A stretch of 64,000 nt of DNA from Marinobacter flavimaris (GTDB taxonomy: Bacteria; Pseudomonadota; Gammaproteobacteria; Pseudomonadales; Oleiphilaceae): assembly GCF_002933295.1 (NCBI RefSeq), contig NZ_PSSW01000013.1:1-64000 (forward strand), read 5' to 3'. This document shows positions 35,021-44,819 of the stretch, in pieces. Both the position numbers and the translations under genes were made by a program. The notes under the pieces are model-generated. The model was not told the origin of the DNA and ran no database searches. It saw only the letters and a list, made by a program, of their open reading frames with translations. Position 1 is the stretch's first letter, and each line of letters starts with the position of its first letter.

Positions 35021-35567
35021 CTGCTTTAAACCCTTTTTTCCGCACGCGGTAATGGGCGATGGAGGTTGCTACATGGTTGCCCTCTTCGTCCACCAGTTTG
35101 CCTTCCAGGGAGAATTTCGCCCGCCCGGTCTCGTCAGCGTCAGCAAGAATGGCTGCCACGGTTTCGGGATCCAGGGTGAATTCTACAGTGACATCGCTGT
35201 TGGCTGGCTGGAGAAACTGCAACGTCATTTCCTTGAGAATCGGCGTGTACGAAGGCCCCAGATCAAATAGGGTCAGCACGCCACCGGGAATTTCGGCTAC
35301 CAGGAAGTACGCGCCCGCATAAAGGCTGCCGAAGTGGTTTTTGTTGCCTTTCAAGCGGATTTTCGCTCTTACATATCCTGGCCTGACCTCCTCAACGCTG
35401 AAGTTGTTCCGTGGTGCAAAAGGAATCGAGAGACCGATGATCTTGTTCACCGCTGCGTACCCGCCCGTTTTCTTCAGCCAGGCCAGAGGGCTGGCCAGTG
35501 TAGCCTTGGGGTCGGTACTGGCCACCCATTGACCGGTCGCTCCGATGAGATTATCGATAATTGCCAT
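35013..35567 (-). CDS. DUF4442 hotdog-fold protein
   Basis: The 184-residue protein resembles DUF4442/YiiD C-terminal domains, a hotdog thioesterase-like fold. The pattern YVRAKIRLKGNKNHFGSLYAGA holds the Asn-His-x-Gly-Ser-Leu-Tyr motif typical of this group, then GPSYTPILKEMTLQFLQPA. It is probably an acyl-CoA thioesterase, but the catalytic acidic residue is not obvious and the substrate is unknown. I place the start at ATG 35567 with GGAG 7 bases upstream; a TTG two codons earlier is possible. No signal peptide. Confidence 0.75.
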   Translation of the reverse strand: MAIIDNLIGATGQWVASTDPKATLASPLAWLKKTGGYAAVNKIIGLSIPFAPRNNFSVEEVRPGYVRAKIRLKGNKNHFGSLYAGAYFLVAEIPGGVLTLFDLGPSYTPILKEMTLQFLQPANSDVTVEFTLDPETVAAILADADETGRAKFSLEGKLVDEEGNHVATSIAHYRVRKKGFKAEA

Positions 35568-35753
35568 TGCCAAGCTCCGAAATTGATTGGGAACTGATGA
35601 TTACAACGGACTTCAGTGCTCGCAAGAAGGTTTTACAATTTTTTTGGATGTTGTCTGATTTATTTTTGAGTTTCTGTTCTAAAGTGAGGATGCGTGCCTG
35701 AATCATGACTGCTTGATAGCCGGTTTTTCCAGTAGTAAGAAAGGATCTCTGAT

Positions 35754-36710
35754 TTGGAATATTCTCTGCCCGCTTCCCTGGTCTTCCACCGGTTTCGAAA
35801 ACTGGTTCTTTGCCTGATGCCATTGGCTTTCTGCCTTGCGGCAGGACCACTCTCAGCCACAACGTCATCGACCACTGCGTCGCAGATAGCCGCCGTGCGC
35901 GGTTACGTACTCTGGTACCGGAATTACGACAGTCCTGCCATCCGGGCCCTGGTGGAGCTTGCTCTGAAGAAGACGCCAGAGTACGGAGAATTTCAGATCA
36001 TCAGAAGTGAAGAGCTGAGCCAGGGCCGCGTACTGAGGGAACTGACAGACGGCCAATCACGATTAGTTGACATCGCCAATGTTGCTACCTCCGCAGAACG
36101 GGAGAAATCCCTGACCGCTATACCGTTTCCGGTCGATGGCGGGTTGCTCGGTTTTCGGGTATGCGTGGTTATGCCGGAATCCCTGCCCCGGTTTGCGGGA
36201 ATCAAGACTCTAGATGACTTGAGAGACAGTCAGATTCGGATTGGCCAGGGCGCGCACTGGCCAGACACACCGGTGCTTGAAGCCAACGGCATTCCGGTGG
36301 TCACTCATTCCCGATACGAAATACTGTTCGGAATGTTGCGTAATGAACGCTTCGAGTGTTTTGCCAGGGGCGTAAGCGAAGTGCTTTACGACCTGGAATT
36401 GGAGCAGGATCCTAATCTGGTAATTGAGCCTGATCTGTTGATCGCCTACCCGATGCCGTCCTATCTCTTTGTCGGTCCCGATGACCAGGAAACTGCCCAT
36501 CGCCTTCAGCTGGGAATCGAGCGCGCCATCCACGATGGCAGCTTCAATGATTTCCTCAGGCACTACTACGCCCGCGCTGTGAAAGAGCTTGATCTCGACG
36601 AGCGTACGGTCATTACCCTCGAAAACCCGTACCTGAGCGAAGAATCCCGTTACGTTGGGCGCAAAACCTTCGAGAACCTGCGCCGTCGGCTTGAAGTCCT
36701 CAGCCGCTAG
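35754..36710 (+). CDS. Periplasmic solute-binding-like protein (family 3)
   Basis: The 318-residue protein carries a signal peptide (Arg/Lys, then hydrophobic LVLCLMPLAFCLAAG, cleavage near residue 35). The remainder looks like an amino-acid-type periplasmic binding domain: DSPAIRALVELALKKTPEYG, VDGGLLGFRVCVVMPESL, IKTLDDLRDSQIRIGQGAHW, then RYEILFGMLRNERFECFARG. No transporter genes adjoin, so it may be a stand-alone sensor or binder. The start is taken as TTG 35754 after GAAAGGAT; an ATG at 35817 would cut the signal peptide. Confidence 0.7.
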   Translation: MEYSLPASLVFHRFRKLVLCLMPLAFCLAAGPLSATTSSTTASQIAAVRGYVLWYRNYDSPAIRALVELALKKTPEYGEFQIIRSEELSQGRVLRELTDGQSRLVDIANVATSAEREKSLTAIPFPVDGGLLGFRVCVVMPESLPRFAGIKTLDDLRDSQIRIGQGAHWPDTPVLEANGIPVVTHSRYEILFGMLRNERFECFARGVSEVLYDLELEQDPNLVIEPDLLIAYPMPSYLFVGPDDQETAHRLQLGIERAIHDGSFNDFLRHYYARAVKELDLDERTVITLENPYLSEESRYVGRKTFENLRRRLEVLSR

Positions 36711-36724
36711 CGGGCGCCCTGCGG

Positions 36725-38611
36725 TTACACCCGGAACCTTGACACGTTCTGGTTCAGTGCGGTGCCGATGCGCTCAATTTGCCCGCTGTAAACATCGTTT
36801 TCGGTGGCCGCGGCGGCCGCTTCCTGGCCCTGATCCGCGATCCGGGTAATCGACGAGTTCAACTCCTCGGTAACCGACGTCTGTTCTTCGGATGCTGTGG
36901 CAATCTGTGACGTCATCTGGCTGATGGACGTGATTGCCTCGGCAATCCGGTTGAGGGCATCCATGGCGTCCTGCGCTTTTTCCATACTGACATTGGATAC
37001 GGCAGTTGAGGCATTCATGACATCGACCGCATCATTGGCGCCCTTTTGCAGACGCTCAATCATGTCGTTGATTTCCTCGGTGCTGGACTGGGTGCGCTGG
37101 GCAAGGTTACGTACCTCGTCTGCCACAACTGCGAAGCCTCGCCCTGCTTCACCGGCCCGAGCCGCTTCAATCGCGGCATTCAATGCCAGCAGGTTGGTTT
37201 GCTCTGCAATACCCTGAATCACTTCAAGCACCGTCGTGATGGACGTAACGTCCTTGCCAAGGGTGTGGATGACCTCTGCAGCCGCATTAATCTCCTTCGA
37301 GAGCTTCTGCACGGCGTCCCGGGAGGCAGCGACGGTCTCCAGCGAAGCCCGGCTGTCTGCATCTGCGGTGTTGGCGGCATCTGCGGTTTGCTGTGCGTTC
37401 TGGGCGATCTCGCCGGCAGCGGCCGACATCTCGTTGATCGCGGTCGCCACCATATCGATCTCGGCCTGCTGACTCTCCACGCTCGAACGACTGGTACTGG
37501 CGGTATCTCTCAGCGAGCTGACATTTTCCCCGAGTTCGGCGCTACCCTTCTGGACATCGCGAACAACCGTCTGGATATTCTCGACAAACTGGTTAAAGCT
37601 CCGGGCCAACTCACCGAATTCATCTTTTGCACTGTCGTCCAGACGCTGGGTCAGGTCGGCATCACCACTGCCAATGTCCGCCATGGCCTTGTTCAAGCGG
37701 CGAACCGGCGCCATCAGAACCTTGATGCCCAGATGCAGAATCACCAGAGAAACGATCAGGCCGATCACGGCCATGATCAATCCAGTCATTCTGGCGCTCT
37801 GGACCGGTTCGTTGATCTTGTCCGCGTTGACAAAGGTCCCCAGATACCATTGCACGCCACGCGCTTCACTGATCGGATGGAAGCTGGCCTCCCAGTTGCC
37901 GTCATCATTACTGTATTCGTGAGCGTCCCCGCCAAGATCCGGCTTGCCGCCAATGAGCTCACTGATGTTCTTGCCGACAAGGTTTTGCCGTGGGTGGAAC
38001 AGTATGGTGCCCCGCTCATTGATCAAAGTGGCGTAACCGGTGTCCGCAAGGGTGACTGTGCTCAGGGTTTTTGCTATCGCGCCCAGGCCGATATCAGCAC
38101 CGGCCACGCCCTCGTATTCACCGCGCTTCACCGGCGCAAGTGTGGAGATGATCATGTCGTTGGTGCTGGCATCCTGATACGGCTCGGTAAACGAGGCGCT
38201 GCCGAGGCTCATGGCCTTCTTGTACCAGGGGCGCTGGCGGGGATCGTAATCCGCTGGCAGCGTGGCATTTGCCTCCGGGGATTTCATCAGCATGTAGCCG
38301 TCGGTGCGCCCCACATAGACATCCCGGAACCCGCCGCCGGTGGTAATGGCCTGAAGAATAACCCGCGCCTCTCCATCGTTCTCGGCATTCTCCAGGGCTT
38401 TGGCGGTGGCTTCAGTCATCACCAGACGGGTATTGAGCCACTCTGCGATGCTCGACGTGCTCTGCTGCACGGTGTCGTCGATCAGCGCGTTCACATAGGT
38501 TTTTGTGGTGCTTTGTAATCGTAAATCGCCAGAGAGCGTAAAAGCCCCCATAACCAACAGCAACAGAATACCGAAAGCAGTCAGGAGCTTTTGCCCGAAT
38601 GTCAGCTGCAC
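36725..38611 (-). CDS. Methyl-accepting chemotaxis protein
   Basis: This 628-residue inner-membrane chemoreceptor has two membrane helices (about 7-29 and 268-292), a periplasmic double-Cache-type sensor (about 35-265, with the motif YDPRQRPWYKKAM and FTEPYQDASTNDMIIS, which in dCache_1 receptors binds small ligands such as amino acids), a HAMP domain (about 293-345), and the cytoplasmic signalling hairpin with the tip ARAGEAGRGFAVVADEVR. No CheR-binding pentapeptide is seen at the C-terminus (SRFRV). The ligand is unknown. Divergent from the GNAT/nitrilase fusion; convergent with the binding-protein gene. Confidence 0.93.
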   Translation of the reverse strand: MQLTFGQKLLTAFGILLLLVMGAFTLSGDLRLQSTTKTYVNALIDDTVQQSTSSIAEWLNTRLVMTEATAKALENAENDGEARVILQAITTGGGFRDVYVGRTDGYMLMKSPEANATLPADYDPRQRPWYKKAMSLGSASFTEPYQDASTNDMIISTLAPVKRGEYEGVAGADIGLGAIAKTLSTVTLADTGYATLINERGTILFHPRQNLVGKNISELIGGKPDLGGDAHEYSNDDGNWEASFHPISEARGVQWYLGTFVNADKINEPVQSARMTGLIMAVIGLIVSLVILHLGIKVLMAPVRRLNKAMADIGSGDADLTQRLDDSAKDEFGELARSFNQFVENIQTVVRDVQKGSAELGENVSSLRDTASTSRSSVESQQAEIDMVATAINEMSAAAGEIAQNAQQTADAANTADADSRASLETVAASRDAVQKLSKEINAAAEVIHTLGKDVTSITTVLEVIQGIAEQTNLLALNAAIEAARAGEAGRGFAVVADEVRNLAQRTQSSTEEINDMIERLQKGANDAVDVMNASTAVSNVSMEKAQDAMDALNRIAEAITSISQMTSQIATASEEQTSVTEELNSSITRIADQGQEAAAAATENDVYSGQIERIGTALNQNVSRFRV

Positions 38612-38759
38612 GGTCGAATCCTCAGCAATAAAATTGATATTCGTTAATGTGTGTTTCGGCCCATGGTGCGAAGTCTTTAGCGGCTTCTGTTAAACTTTCC
38701 AATTATTGACGCAGACGCTGAGATTGTCCTCATTCCATAACGAACGGGAGCCGAACTGA

Positions 38760-40280
38760 ATGGCCCATGAAGAACTGCACCTCAACCTCCGGAACCTGAG
38801 GCTTGATGACTACGATCAGCTTCAGAAGCTTATGGATCGGGTATACGACGACATCGGAGGCTCCTGGCCGAAGGACACCATCAAGGCATTGGTGGAGCAG
38901 TTCCCCGACGGCCAGATCTGCATTGAGGAAAGTGGCCAGCTTATTGCGGTTGCGCTGACGGTTTGCGTTAAGTACGAGCGTTTTAGCAACCCGCACACCT
39001 ACGACGATCTGATCCTCCGTAACGAGAAGATCTGGCACAACGCCAATGGTGACTCCCTCTATGGGCTGGATGTCTTTATCCACCCCGACTACCGCGGCTA
39101 CCGCTTGGGTCGTCGACTCTACGAAGCGCGAAAAGAACTCTGTCGCTCCATGAACCTGCGTGCCATCCTGGCGGGCGGGCGCATACCGAGCTACTTCAAA
39201 TACGCCGAACAGTATTCACCCGAAGAGTACATTCAACGGGTCGATCGCAAGGAAATCTACGATCCGATTCTGAGCTTCCAGCTCTCGAACGATTTCCAGG
39301 TTACGCGGTTGATGCACAAATACCTGCCCGAGGATGAGAAATCCCAGGGCTACGCGACGTTGCTGGAATGGCGGAACATTCTCTACACCCCTCCTTCCCC
39401 GGTTCTGAGCGTCAAGAAAACTCAGATAAGGCTGGGCGCAGTGCAGTGGCAGATGCGGGAATTCACTTCGGTTGAAGAGGTGCTCGAGCAGGTTGAGTAT
39501 TTTGTGGACGCCTTGTCTGATTACAAAAGTGACTTCGCCATCTTCCCCGAGTTTTTCAACGCGCCGCTGATGGGACTGACCGATCAGATGGACCAGACCC
39601 GGGCCATCCGTTTCCTCGCCGGATTTACCCAGCAGTTCCGGGAAGAGATGTCTGAAATGGCGGTGAGCTACAACATCAACATTATCACCGGTTCCATGCC
39701 ACTGATCGAAAACGATCGGGTGTATAACGTGTCCTATCTCTGCCACCGGGACGGTCGTGTTGATGAGCAACGCAAGATTCACATCACGCCCCACGAACGC
39801 CGCGACTGGGTGATCGAGGGCGGCAACCAGTTTGAGGTCTTCGAGACCGATGCTGGCCGGGTCGCCATCATGATCTGCTATGACATCGAATTCCCTGAAC
39901 TGGGCCGTATTGCTGCCAGCCAGGAGGTTGATATCATCATGGTGCCGTTCTGGACCGACACCAAAAACGGCTACCTCAGGGTTCGCCAGTGCGCCCAGGC
40001 CCGCGCAATCGAAAACGAATGCTATGTGGTCGTCACTGGTAGCGTTGGCAACCTGCCGAAAGTCGAGAACCTGGACGTCCAGTACGCTCAGTCTGCCGTA
40101 TTCTCACCCTCGGATTTTGCCTTCCCGCACGATGCAGTTATGGCGGAAACCACGCCGAATACGGAGATGATCATGTTCTCCGATATGGACCTGGAAAAGC
40201 TGAAACTGGTGCGTAACGAGGGGTCTGTCACTAACCTGAAAGATCGTCGCGTTGATATGTATGAATTGAAGACCAAGTAA
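38760..40280 (+). CDS. GNAT acetyltransferase/nitrilase-superfamily fusion
   Basis: The 506-residue protein joins two enzymes. Residues about 8-210 are a GNAT domain with the acetyl-CoA site GYRLGRRLYEARKELC. Residues about 220-500 are a carbon-nitrogen hydrolase with the full triad: Glu in IFPEFFNAP, Lys in RKIHITPHE, and Cys in AIMICYDIEFPELG. The fusion is widespread in proteobacteria and named only by its domains. Presumably it acetylates an amine and hydrolyses an amide or nitrile of the same or a linked substrate; this is inference. It is cytoplasmic, with no clear operon partner. Confidence 0.92.
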   Translation: MAHEELHLNLRNLRLDDYDQLQKLMDRVYDDIGGSWPKDTIKALVEQFPDGQICIEESGQLIAVALTVCVKYERFSNPHTYDDLILRNEKIWHNANGDSLYGLDVFIHPDYRGYRLGRRLYEARKELCRSMNLRAILAGGRIPSYFKYAEQYSPEEYIQRVDRKEIYDPILSFQLSNDFQVTRLMHKYLPEDEKSQGYATLLEWRNILYTPPSPVLSVKKTQIRLGAVQWQMREFTSVEEVLEQVEYFVDALSDYKSDFAIFPEFFNAPLMGLTDQMDQTRAIRFLAGFTQQFREEMSEMAVSYNINIITGSMPLIENDRVYNVSYLCHRDGRVDEQRKIHITPHERRDWVIEGGNQFEVFETDAGRVAIMICYDIEFPELGRIAASQEVDIIMVPFWTDTKNGYLRVRQCAQARAIENECYVVVTGSVGNLPKVENLDVQYAQSAVFSPSDFAFPHDAVMAETTPNTEMIMFSDMDLEKLKLVRNEGSVTNLKDRRVDMYELKTK

Positions 40281-40452
40281 ACTGGCCCGATCAGCCAGGT
40301 GAAATTGTTAAATAACTGCGTTAGCGGTCGATCGTATGGCACTGATGGCGTTGCAAAACTAGAATTCAGTGTCTATTGTTTAACCAATATCCAGCCTGTC
40401 TCCCAATGAGACAGGTTGCTGTGGATACGGAAATCACCAGAGAACCCGATTC

Positions 40453-40851
40453 ATGAACGAAGCATTGCCGGACCTTGTCGCACGATTCCGAGTCAGACAG
40501 GGCCTTTTTCGGAAGGAACTTGTCGAAGCCGCCCTTTATGAGCTGGACGGCTACGGTTGTGTTATGAAAACCGACAAAGTGTTCAACCCCGGTGATACCG
40601 TGGTGCTGGATCTCGTGATGGACATGCCGTTCGACAAGATCCGCGCAGAAGGACTCGCCGGGCTGGTGACCGAACGCAGAAAACACTGCAGCAATTTCTT
40701 CTATTCAATCGATTTTGTAGAGCTCGACTCCAACGGCAGCTCGTCGCTGGCGGAAAAGCTCCGCAGAATTCGGGAAGTGCTATCCAAGAAACAGTCGCTC
40801 AAATCACGTCGTTCCCCAGGCTCCATGTCCGGTTTCCGGCAGATGGCCTGA
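40453..40851 (+). CDS. PilZ-like protein with degenerate motif
   Basis: The 132-residue protein has the size and strand order of a PilZ domain: RFRVRQGLFRKELVEAALYE at the start, then FNPGDTVVLDLVMDMP and NFFYSIDFVELD. The DxSxxG motif is replaced by ELDGYG, and RxxxR is only loosely represented, so binding of c-di-GMP is doubtful. The ATG follows AGAGAA. The nearest upstream gene is 170 bases away. The family assignment is tentative. Confidence 0.5.
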   Translation: MNEALPDLVARFRVRQGLFRKELVEAALYELDGYGCVMKTDKVFNPGDTVVLDLVMDMPFDKIRAEGLAGLVTERRKHCSNFFYSIDFVELDSNGSSSLAEKLRRIREVLSKKQSLKSRRSPGSMSGFRQMA

Positions 40852-40891
40852 CATTGATTTTCGTTGAAACCTGTCCGTAAGGAGACATTCC

Positions 40892-41560
40892 ATGGCGAAG
40901 AAAGCCAAACAGAACGTTGATAAAATCGTGAAAAAGGTCAACAAGGAGTTCGAAAAGACTTCTTCCCAGATCGAAGGCCTGGTGAACGATGCGCTGAAGC
41001 AGTTCGACAGCCTGCAGAACCAGGTTCAGGAGCCTGTTCGCAAGCTGCTGAAGGAAATCGACGAGCTTCGCGACCGCGAGATGAAGCGTTTCCACGAAGA
41101 GTTTGAGCGCCGCCTGGAAGAGTTCCATGAACTGCAGAGCAGCATTCTCGAGCGTCTTGGCGTGGCTTCCAAGGAAGCGGGTGAAGAGGTCAAGAAGCTC
41201 ACAGATGAAGTGAGTAAAGAGGCCAGCACGGCAGCCAAGAAATCAGCGCCTAAGAAAACCGCCAAAACAGCTTCCAAAGCCAAAGGCGCGACCAGCAAGC
41301 CTGCGGCGAAAAAGCCGGCTGCGAAGAAGCCTGCAGCCAAGAAAGCACCAGCAGCCAAGGCTGCAAAGCCGGTCGACAAGAGTGACCTGACGCTGGTTAA
41401 AGGTATCGGTCCGGCCACCGCCAAGAAGATGAAGGACGTTGGCATTACCTCCATCGACCAGATCGCCAATCCGTCTGCCGAAGACCAGGAAAAGCTGAAG
41501 GCCTTCTCAAACGTCAAGGGATACAGCCAATTCAGCGCTGAAGCCAAGAAAATCAGCTGA
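40892..41560 (+). CDS. Coiled-coil, lysine/alanine-rich, helix-hairpin-helix protein
   Basis: The 222-residue protein has three parts: an N-terminal coiled coil (about residues 1-115, with heptads as in REMKRFHEEFERRLEEFHEL), a low-complexity part of AAKKP repeats (about 118-165, like histone H1 or PhaF-type phasin tails) and a C-terminal helix-hairpin-helix domain (DLTLVKGIGPATAKKMKDVG, about 170-222). The middle and end suggest nucleic-acid contact. AAGGAGA precedes the ATG. Its stop overlaps the start of the SelD fusion gene by one base (TGATG), so the two are co-translated, which is surprising. No known member explains this pairing. Confidence 0.72.
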   Translation: MAKKAKQNVDKIVKKVNKEFEKTSSQIEGLVNDALKQFDSLQNQVQEPVRKLLKEIDELRDREMKRFHEEFERRLEEFHELQSSILERLGVASKEAGEEVKKLTDEVSKEASTAAKKSAPKKTAKTASKAKGATSKPAAKKPAAKKPAAKKAPAAKAAKPVDKSDLTLVKGIGPATAKKMKDVGITSIDQIANPSAEDQEKLKAFSNVKGYSQFSAEAKKIS

Positions 41561-43836
41561 TGCGAACGCCTGACCAGCCTGTTTTACGGGACATTGTCCT
41601 GATTGGCGGCGGGCACAGCCACGTCGGGGTACTCAAGCGGTTCGCCATGAACCCTGTCCCCGGCGTGCGCCTGACCCTGATCTGCCGCGACACCCACACC
41701 CCCTATTCTGGCATGCTGCCTGGCTACGTGGCCGGCCACTATAGCTACGACGATGTCCACATCGATCTGAGCCGCCTGGCGGAGTACGCTGGTGCGCGCT
41801 TTTACCGGGCCGAAGCCATGGGCATCGACCGGGACCAGAAGCGGGTTATCTGCCGCGGTCGCCCGGATGTGCCCTACGACATACTGTCAATCAATATTGG
41901 CTCGTCTCCGCGGGTCAATGAAGTGGAAGGCGCTTCCGACCACGCGGTTCCGGTGAAGCCGATCACCGGCTTCAACAACCGCTGGCTTGCACTGCTTTCC
42001 CGTATCGAGAATCACGACGGGCCGCTGGCGGTTGCGGTAGTTGGCGCTGGTGCCGGTGGCGTTGAGCTGACCCTCGCCATGCAGTTTCGACTGAAGAATG
42101 AACTGAAACAGCGTGGTAAAGATCCCGATCAACTGCATTTCCACCTCTTCGACGCCGCCGACCAAATTCTACCGACCCACAACCCCAAGGTGCGTGAGGT
42201 TTTCCGAAAAACCCTGTCGAATCGTGGTGTGAAGGTCCATCTGGGATCGCCAGTCAGCAAGGTTCAGGAAGGGTTATTGATTACCGAATCCGGCGAAACC
42301 CTGCAAACGGACGAAGTGCTCTGGGTAACCCGGGCTGGTGGCCCTGAATGGCTCAAGGACACAGGCCTGGCGCTGGACGATGGTCTGTTCCTGAGAGTAC
42401 GCGATACCCTGCAAGTGGAGAATGACGACAGCATTTTTGCTGCTGGCGATATTGCCAACGTCTTGAATCACCCCCGAGAAAAAGCGGGGGTATTTGCGGT
42501 AAGACAGGGACCTCCCCTCGCCGACAACCTCAAGCGGCTTGCAACCGGCAAGGATCCGAAGGATTTTCATCCTCAGAAGAAGTGGTTAGCGCTAATCAGC
42601 ACCGGGGACAAGTACGCTGTGGCCTCCCGGGGAGATTTGCAGTTCGACGGCGCCTGGGTCTGGCGCTGGAAAGACTGGATCGATCGCCGCTTCATGAAGA
42701 AGTTCAATGATCTGCCTCCAATGGAGGAAGAATCCAAACTGCCGGATACGGCTGCCGCACAAAATGCTGAGGAAGCCTCCCAGGCCATTTCGGCGGTTGC
42801 CATGCGTTGTGGTGGTTGTGGCGCCAAGGTGGGCAGCACCGTTCTTTCGCGAGCCCTGGGAGAGCTGAAACCCATCGAGCGGGACGATATCCTGATCGGC
42901 CTTCACGCCCCGGACGACGCCGCCGTTTTGACAGTACCACCCGGCAAAGCCGTAGTTCATACCGTGGATTTCTTCCGTGCGTTCATTGACGACCCCTACA
43001 TCTTTGGCAAGGTGGCGGCCAATCATAGCCTCGGTGACGTCTTTGCCATGGGCGCCGAAGCCCAGAGTGCCACGGCCGTTGCCACGGTGCCTTACGGCAT
43101 TGAATCCAAGGTTGAGGATGTCGTCTATCAGATGATGTCTGGTGCTGTTGAAGTGCTGAACGAGGCAGGATGCGCGCTGGTTGGCGGGCACACCGGCGAG
43201 GGCAAGGAACTGGCCCTGGGCTTTGCAGTCAACGGCCTGATCGACCCGGAAGAAGTCATGAGCAAAGGTGGCCTGAAAGCGGGCGATGCCCTGATTCTCA
43301 CCAAGCCCATCGGTACAGGCACCCTGTTTGCCGCTCACGCAAAGCTGGCGGCCAAAGGTCGGTGGATCGATTCCGCCCTCGCCTCCATGATCCAGTCCAA
43401 TAAGGCGGCAGCAGACTGTCTCAGGAAATTTGGATCAAAAGCCTGTACCGACGTTACTGGCTTCGGCCTCCTCGGGCATCTGGTTGAAATGACCAAGCCC
43501 TCGGGTGTGGATGCCGAACTGGATCTTTCTGCCATCCCGATCCTTCCGGGCGCGGAGGAAACAGCGGCAGCAGGGATCCTTAGTTCCCTGCAACCAGCAA
43601 ACATCCGCTTGCGCCGGGGTATCCGGGATCAGGAAAAATGGGTCAACCATGCACGCTACCCGTTGATCTTTGATCCGCAAACAGCGGGCGGGCTGCTGGC
43701 AAGTGTTGCCGCGGACAAGGCAGAGGAGTGTGTACGGGAACTGAAAGCCCTGGGCTATCCGCATACCGCCATTATCGGGCGAATTACCGCCCAGGATGAA
43801 TCGGGGCCCATCGAGCCTATTTCCCTGCGGGATTAA
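41560..43836 (+). CDS. selD: FAD/NAD(P) oxidoreductase fused to selenide, water dikinase (SelD/SenC)
   Basis: The 758-residue protein joins a pyridine-nucleotide-disulfide oxidoreductase (TIGR03169-type, residues about 10-350: IVLIGGGHSHVGVL, VVGAGAGGVELTLA, IFAAGDIANV) to SelD (about 415-758), which makes selenophosphate from selenide and ATP. In SelD, Cys420 and Lys423 of CGGCGAK align with the essential Cys17 and Lys20 of E. coli SelD; the second Cys (Cys19) is Ala here. DDAAVL and HSLGDVFAMGA are the ATP and metal sites. It ends tail-to-tail over the SenB-like gene, so it may serve as SenC, the dedicated selenophosphate source for selenosugar, or supply selenouridine. Confidence 0.93.
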   Translation: MRTPDQPVLRDIVLIGGGHSHVGVLKRFAMNPVPGVRLTLICRDTHTPYSGMLPGYVAGHYSYDDVHIDLSRLAEYAGARFYRAEAMGIDRDQKRVICRGRPDVPYDILSINIGSSPRVNEVEGASDHAVPVKPITGFNNRWLALLSRIENHDGPLAVAVVGAGAGGVELTLAMQFRLKNELKQRGKDPDQLHFHLFDAADQILPTHNPKVREVFRKTLSNRGVKVHLGSPVSKVQEGLLITESGETLQTDEVLWVTRAGGPEWLKDTGLALDDGLFLRVRDTLQVENDDSIFAAGDIANVLNHPREKAGVFAVRQGPPLADNLKRLATGKDPKDFHPQKKWLALISTGDKYAVASRGDLQFDGAWVWRWKDWIDRRFMKKFNDLPPMEEESKLPDTAAAQNAEEASQAISAVAMRCGGCGAKVGSTVLSRALGELKPIERDDILIGLHAPDDAAVLTVPPGKAVVHTVDFFRAFIDDPYIFGKVAANHSLGDVFAMGAEAQSATAVATVPYGIESKVEDVVYQMMSGAVEVLNEAGCALVGGHTGEGKELALGFAVNGLIDPEEVMSKGGLKAGDALILTKPIGTGTLFAAHAKLAAKGRWIDSALASMIQSNKAAADCLRKFGSKACTDVTGFGLLGHLVEMTKPSGVDAELDLSAIPILPGAEETAAAGILSSLQPANIRLRRGIRDQEKWVNHARYPLIFDPQTAGGLLASVAADKAEECVRELKALGYPHTAIIGRITAQDESGPIEPISLRD

Positions 43837-44819
43837 CGTCCCTGTGAGCAGCGCTGCATGGCAAGGTGTAGCGCCTGCTCCAGGGATGCCTGTTCTTTTT
43901 CGGGCAGGAAACGCTCGGCCAGATTACTAACCTGCGCTTTGAGGCTTTCGAGAAACGCAGGTTCGGTCTCTGCGTGTTGCAGCAGACCGGCCAGCGCCTG
44001 TTCGTCGCCAACGGGGAAATATCCGGCATAGTCCCGGCCCAACAAACCGACATTGCCCGGGATATCGGATGCCAACACCGGCAAGCCAGCCCGGCAGGCC
44101 TCGGAGACGACGTTTGCGCCACCCTCCATTACCGAGCTGATCACCATTAACCGGCTGTTCGCCATCAACTGCCGGGTGCGGGTTTTATCCAGCTCGCCGA
44201 GCCAGTGGAAGCGTGGATTTTCAGCCATTTCCCGCTCTGCTTTGTTGTGCCATGCCTCGTTGTGGGCCTTGCCGGCACAAAAAACCTGTATCTTCGAGTC
44301 CTTCGGAAGCAATCGCGCGGCATAAGCCGCCCGCAGAGAATCCTTTTCGTCCCGAAGATGACCAATCACACAAACGCCAAAACATTCCTTCGTGAGATCC
44401 GCTTGCGGCGCCGGAAAGGCCTCCGGCCCCTCAGCCGATTGGTTTAGCGTGACCAGTTTGCTGGCAAAGCCGGCGGGTATGTCGTGCGCTACCAGGTCGT
44501 GCAGACCAATAAGCGCATCGGCCGCGCCCATGGAATACCGGGTGTCTTCCGGGTATTCGTGCTGGTGCTGATAGATATCCGTGCCGGTGAGAGCCACGAT
44601 AAGCGGCTTTTCAGGCCAGGTTTCGCGGAAATGTCGTATGGCATCGACACTACGCCAGGCATGCAGGGCTATAAACGCATCGCAGGGCTCACCGTGGTAT
44701 TCAGTAACCACGTCGACCGAGTGCCCGGCACTTTCCAGCAAGGTCGCCCACCGTTCCGCCGTTGCCCGGTTTCCTGCTTTCGAACCCGGCTGCGCCGGCG
44801 TGATCATTATCAGATGCAT
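43833..44819 (-). CDS. senB: SenB-like glycosyltransferase (selenosugar synthase)
   Basis: The 328-residue protein matches the pattern of TIGR04348/SenB, a GT-B-type glycosyltransferase that uses selenophosphate and UDP-sugar to make selenosugar. Recognisable parts are MHLIMITPAQPGSKAGN at the start, FIALHAWRS, VALTGTDIYQ, VIGHLRDEKD, and MEGGANVVSEACRAGLPVLA followed by GNVGLLGRDYAGYFP, the donor-binding C-terminal half. I place the start at ATG 44819 since the family begins there; an upstream TTG at 44873 adds 18 residues. Next to SelD but in the opposite direction, with a four-base overlap of the ends. No senA-like gene is seen here. Assignment to SenB is from memory of the family. Confidence 0.78.
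   Translation of the reverse strand: MHLIMITPAQPGSKAGNRATAERWATLLESAGHSVDVVTEYHGEPCDAFIALHAWRSVDAIRHFRETWPEKPLIVALTGTDIYQHQHEYPEDTRYSMGAADALIGLHDLVAHDIPAGFASKLVTLNQSAEGPEAFPAPQADLTKECFGVCVIGHLRDEKDSLRAAYAARLLPKDSKIQVFCAGKAHNEAWHNKAEREMAENPRFHWLGELDKTRTRQLMANSRLMVISSVMEGGANVVSEACRAGLPVLASDIPGNVGLLGRDYAGYFPVGDEQALAGLLQHAETEPAFLESLKAQVSNLAERFLPEKEQASLEQALHLAMQRCSQGR

Noticed and set aside
37046..38518. 490-residue plus-strand frame opposite the chemoreceptor gene
   Set aside because: The chemoreceptor domains are complete on the minus strand; the opposite frame is compositional.
41560..43836. Selenocysteine in SelD
   Set aside because: The frame has no in-frame TGA; the catalytic position is Cys420.
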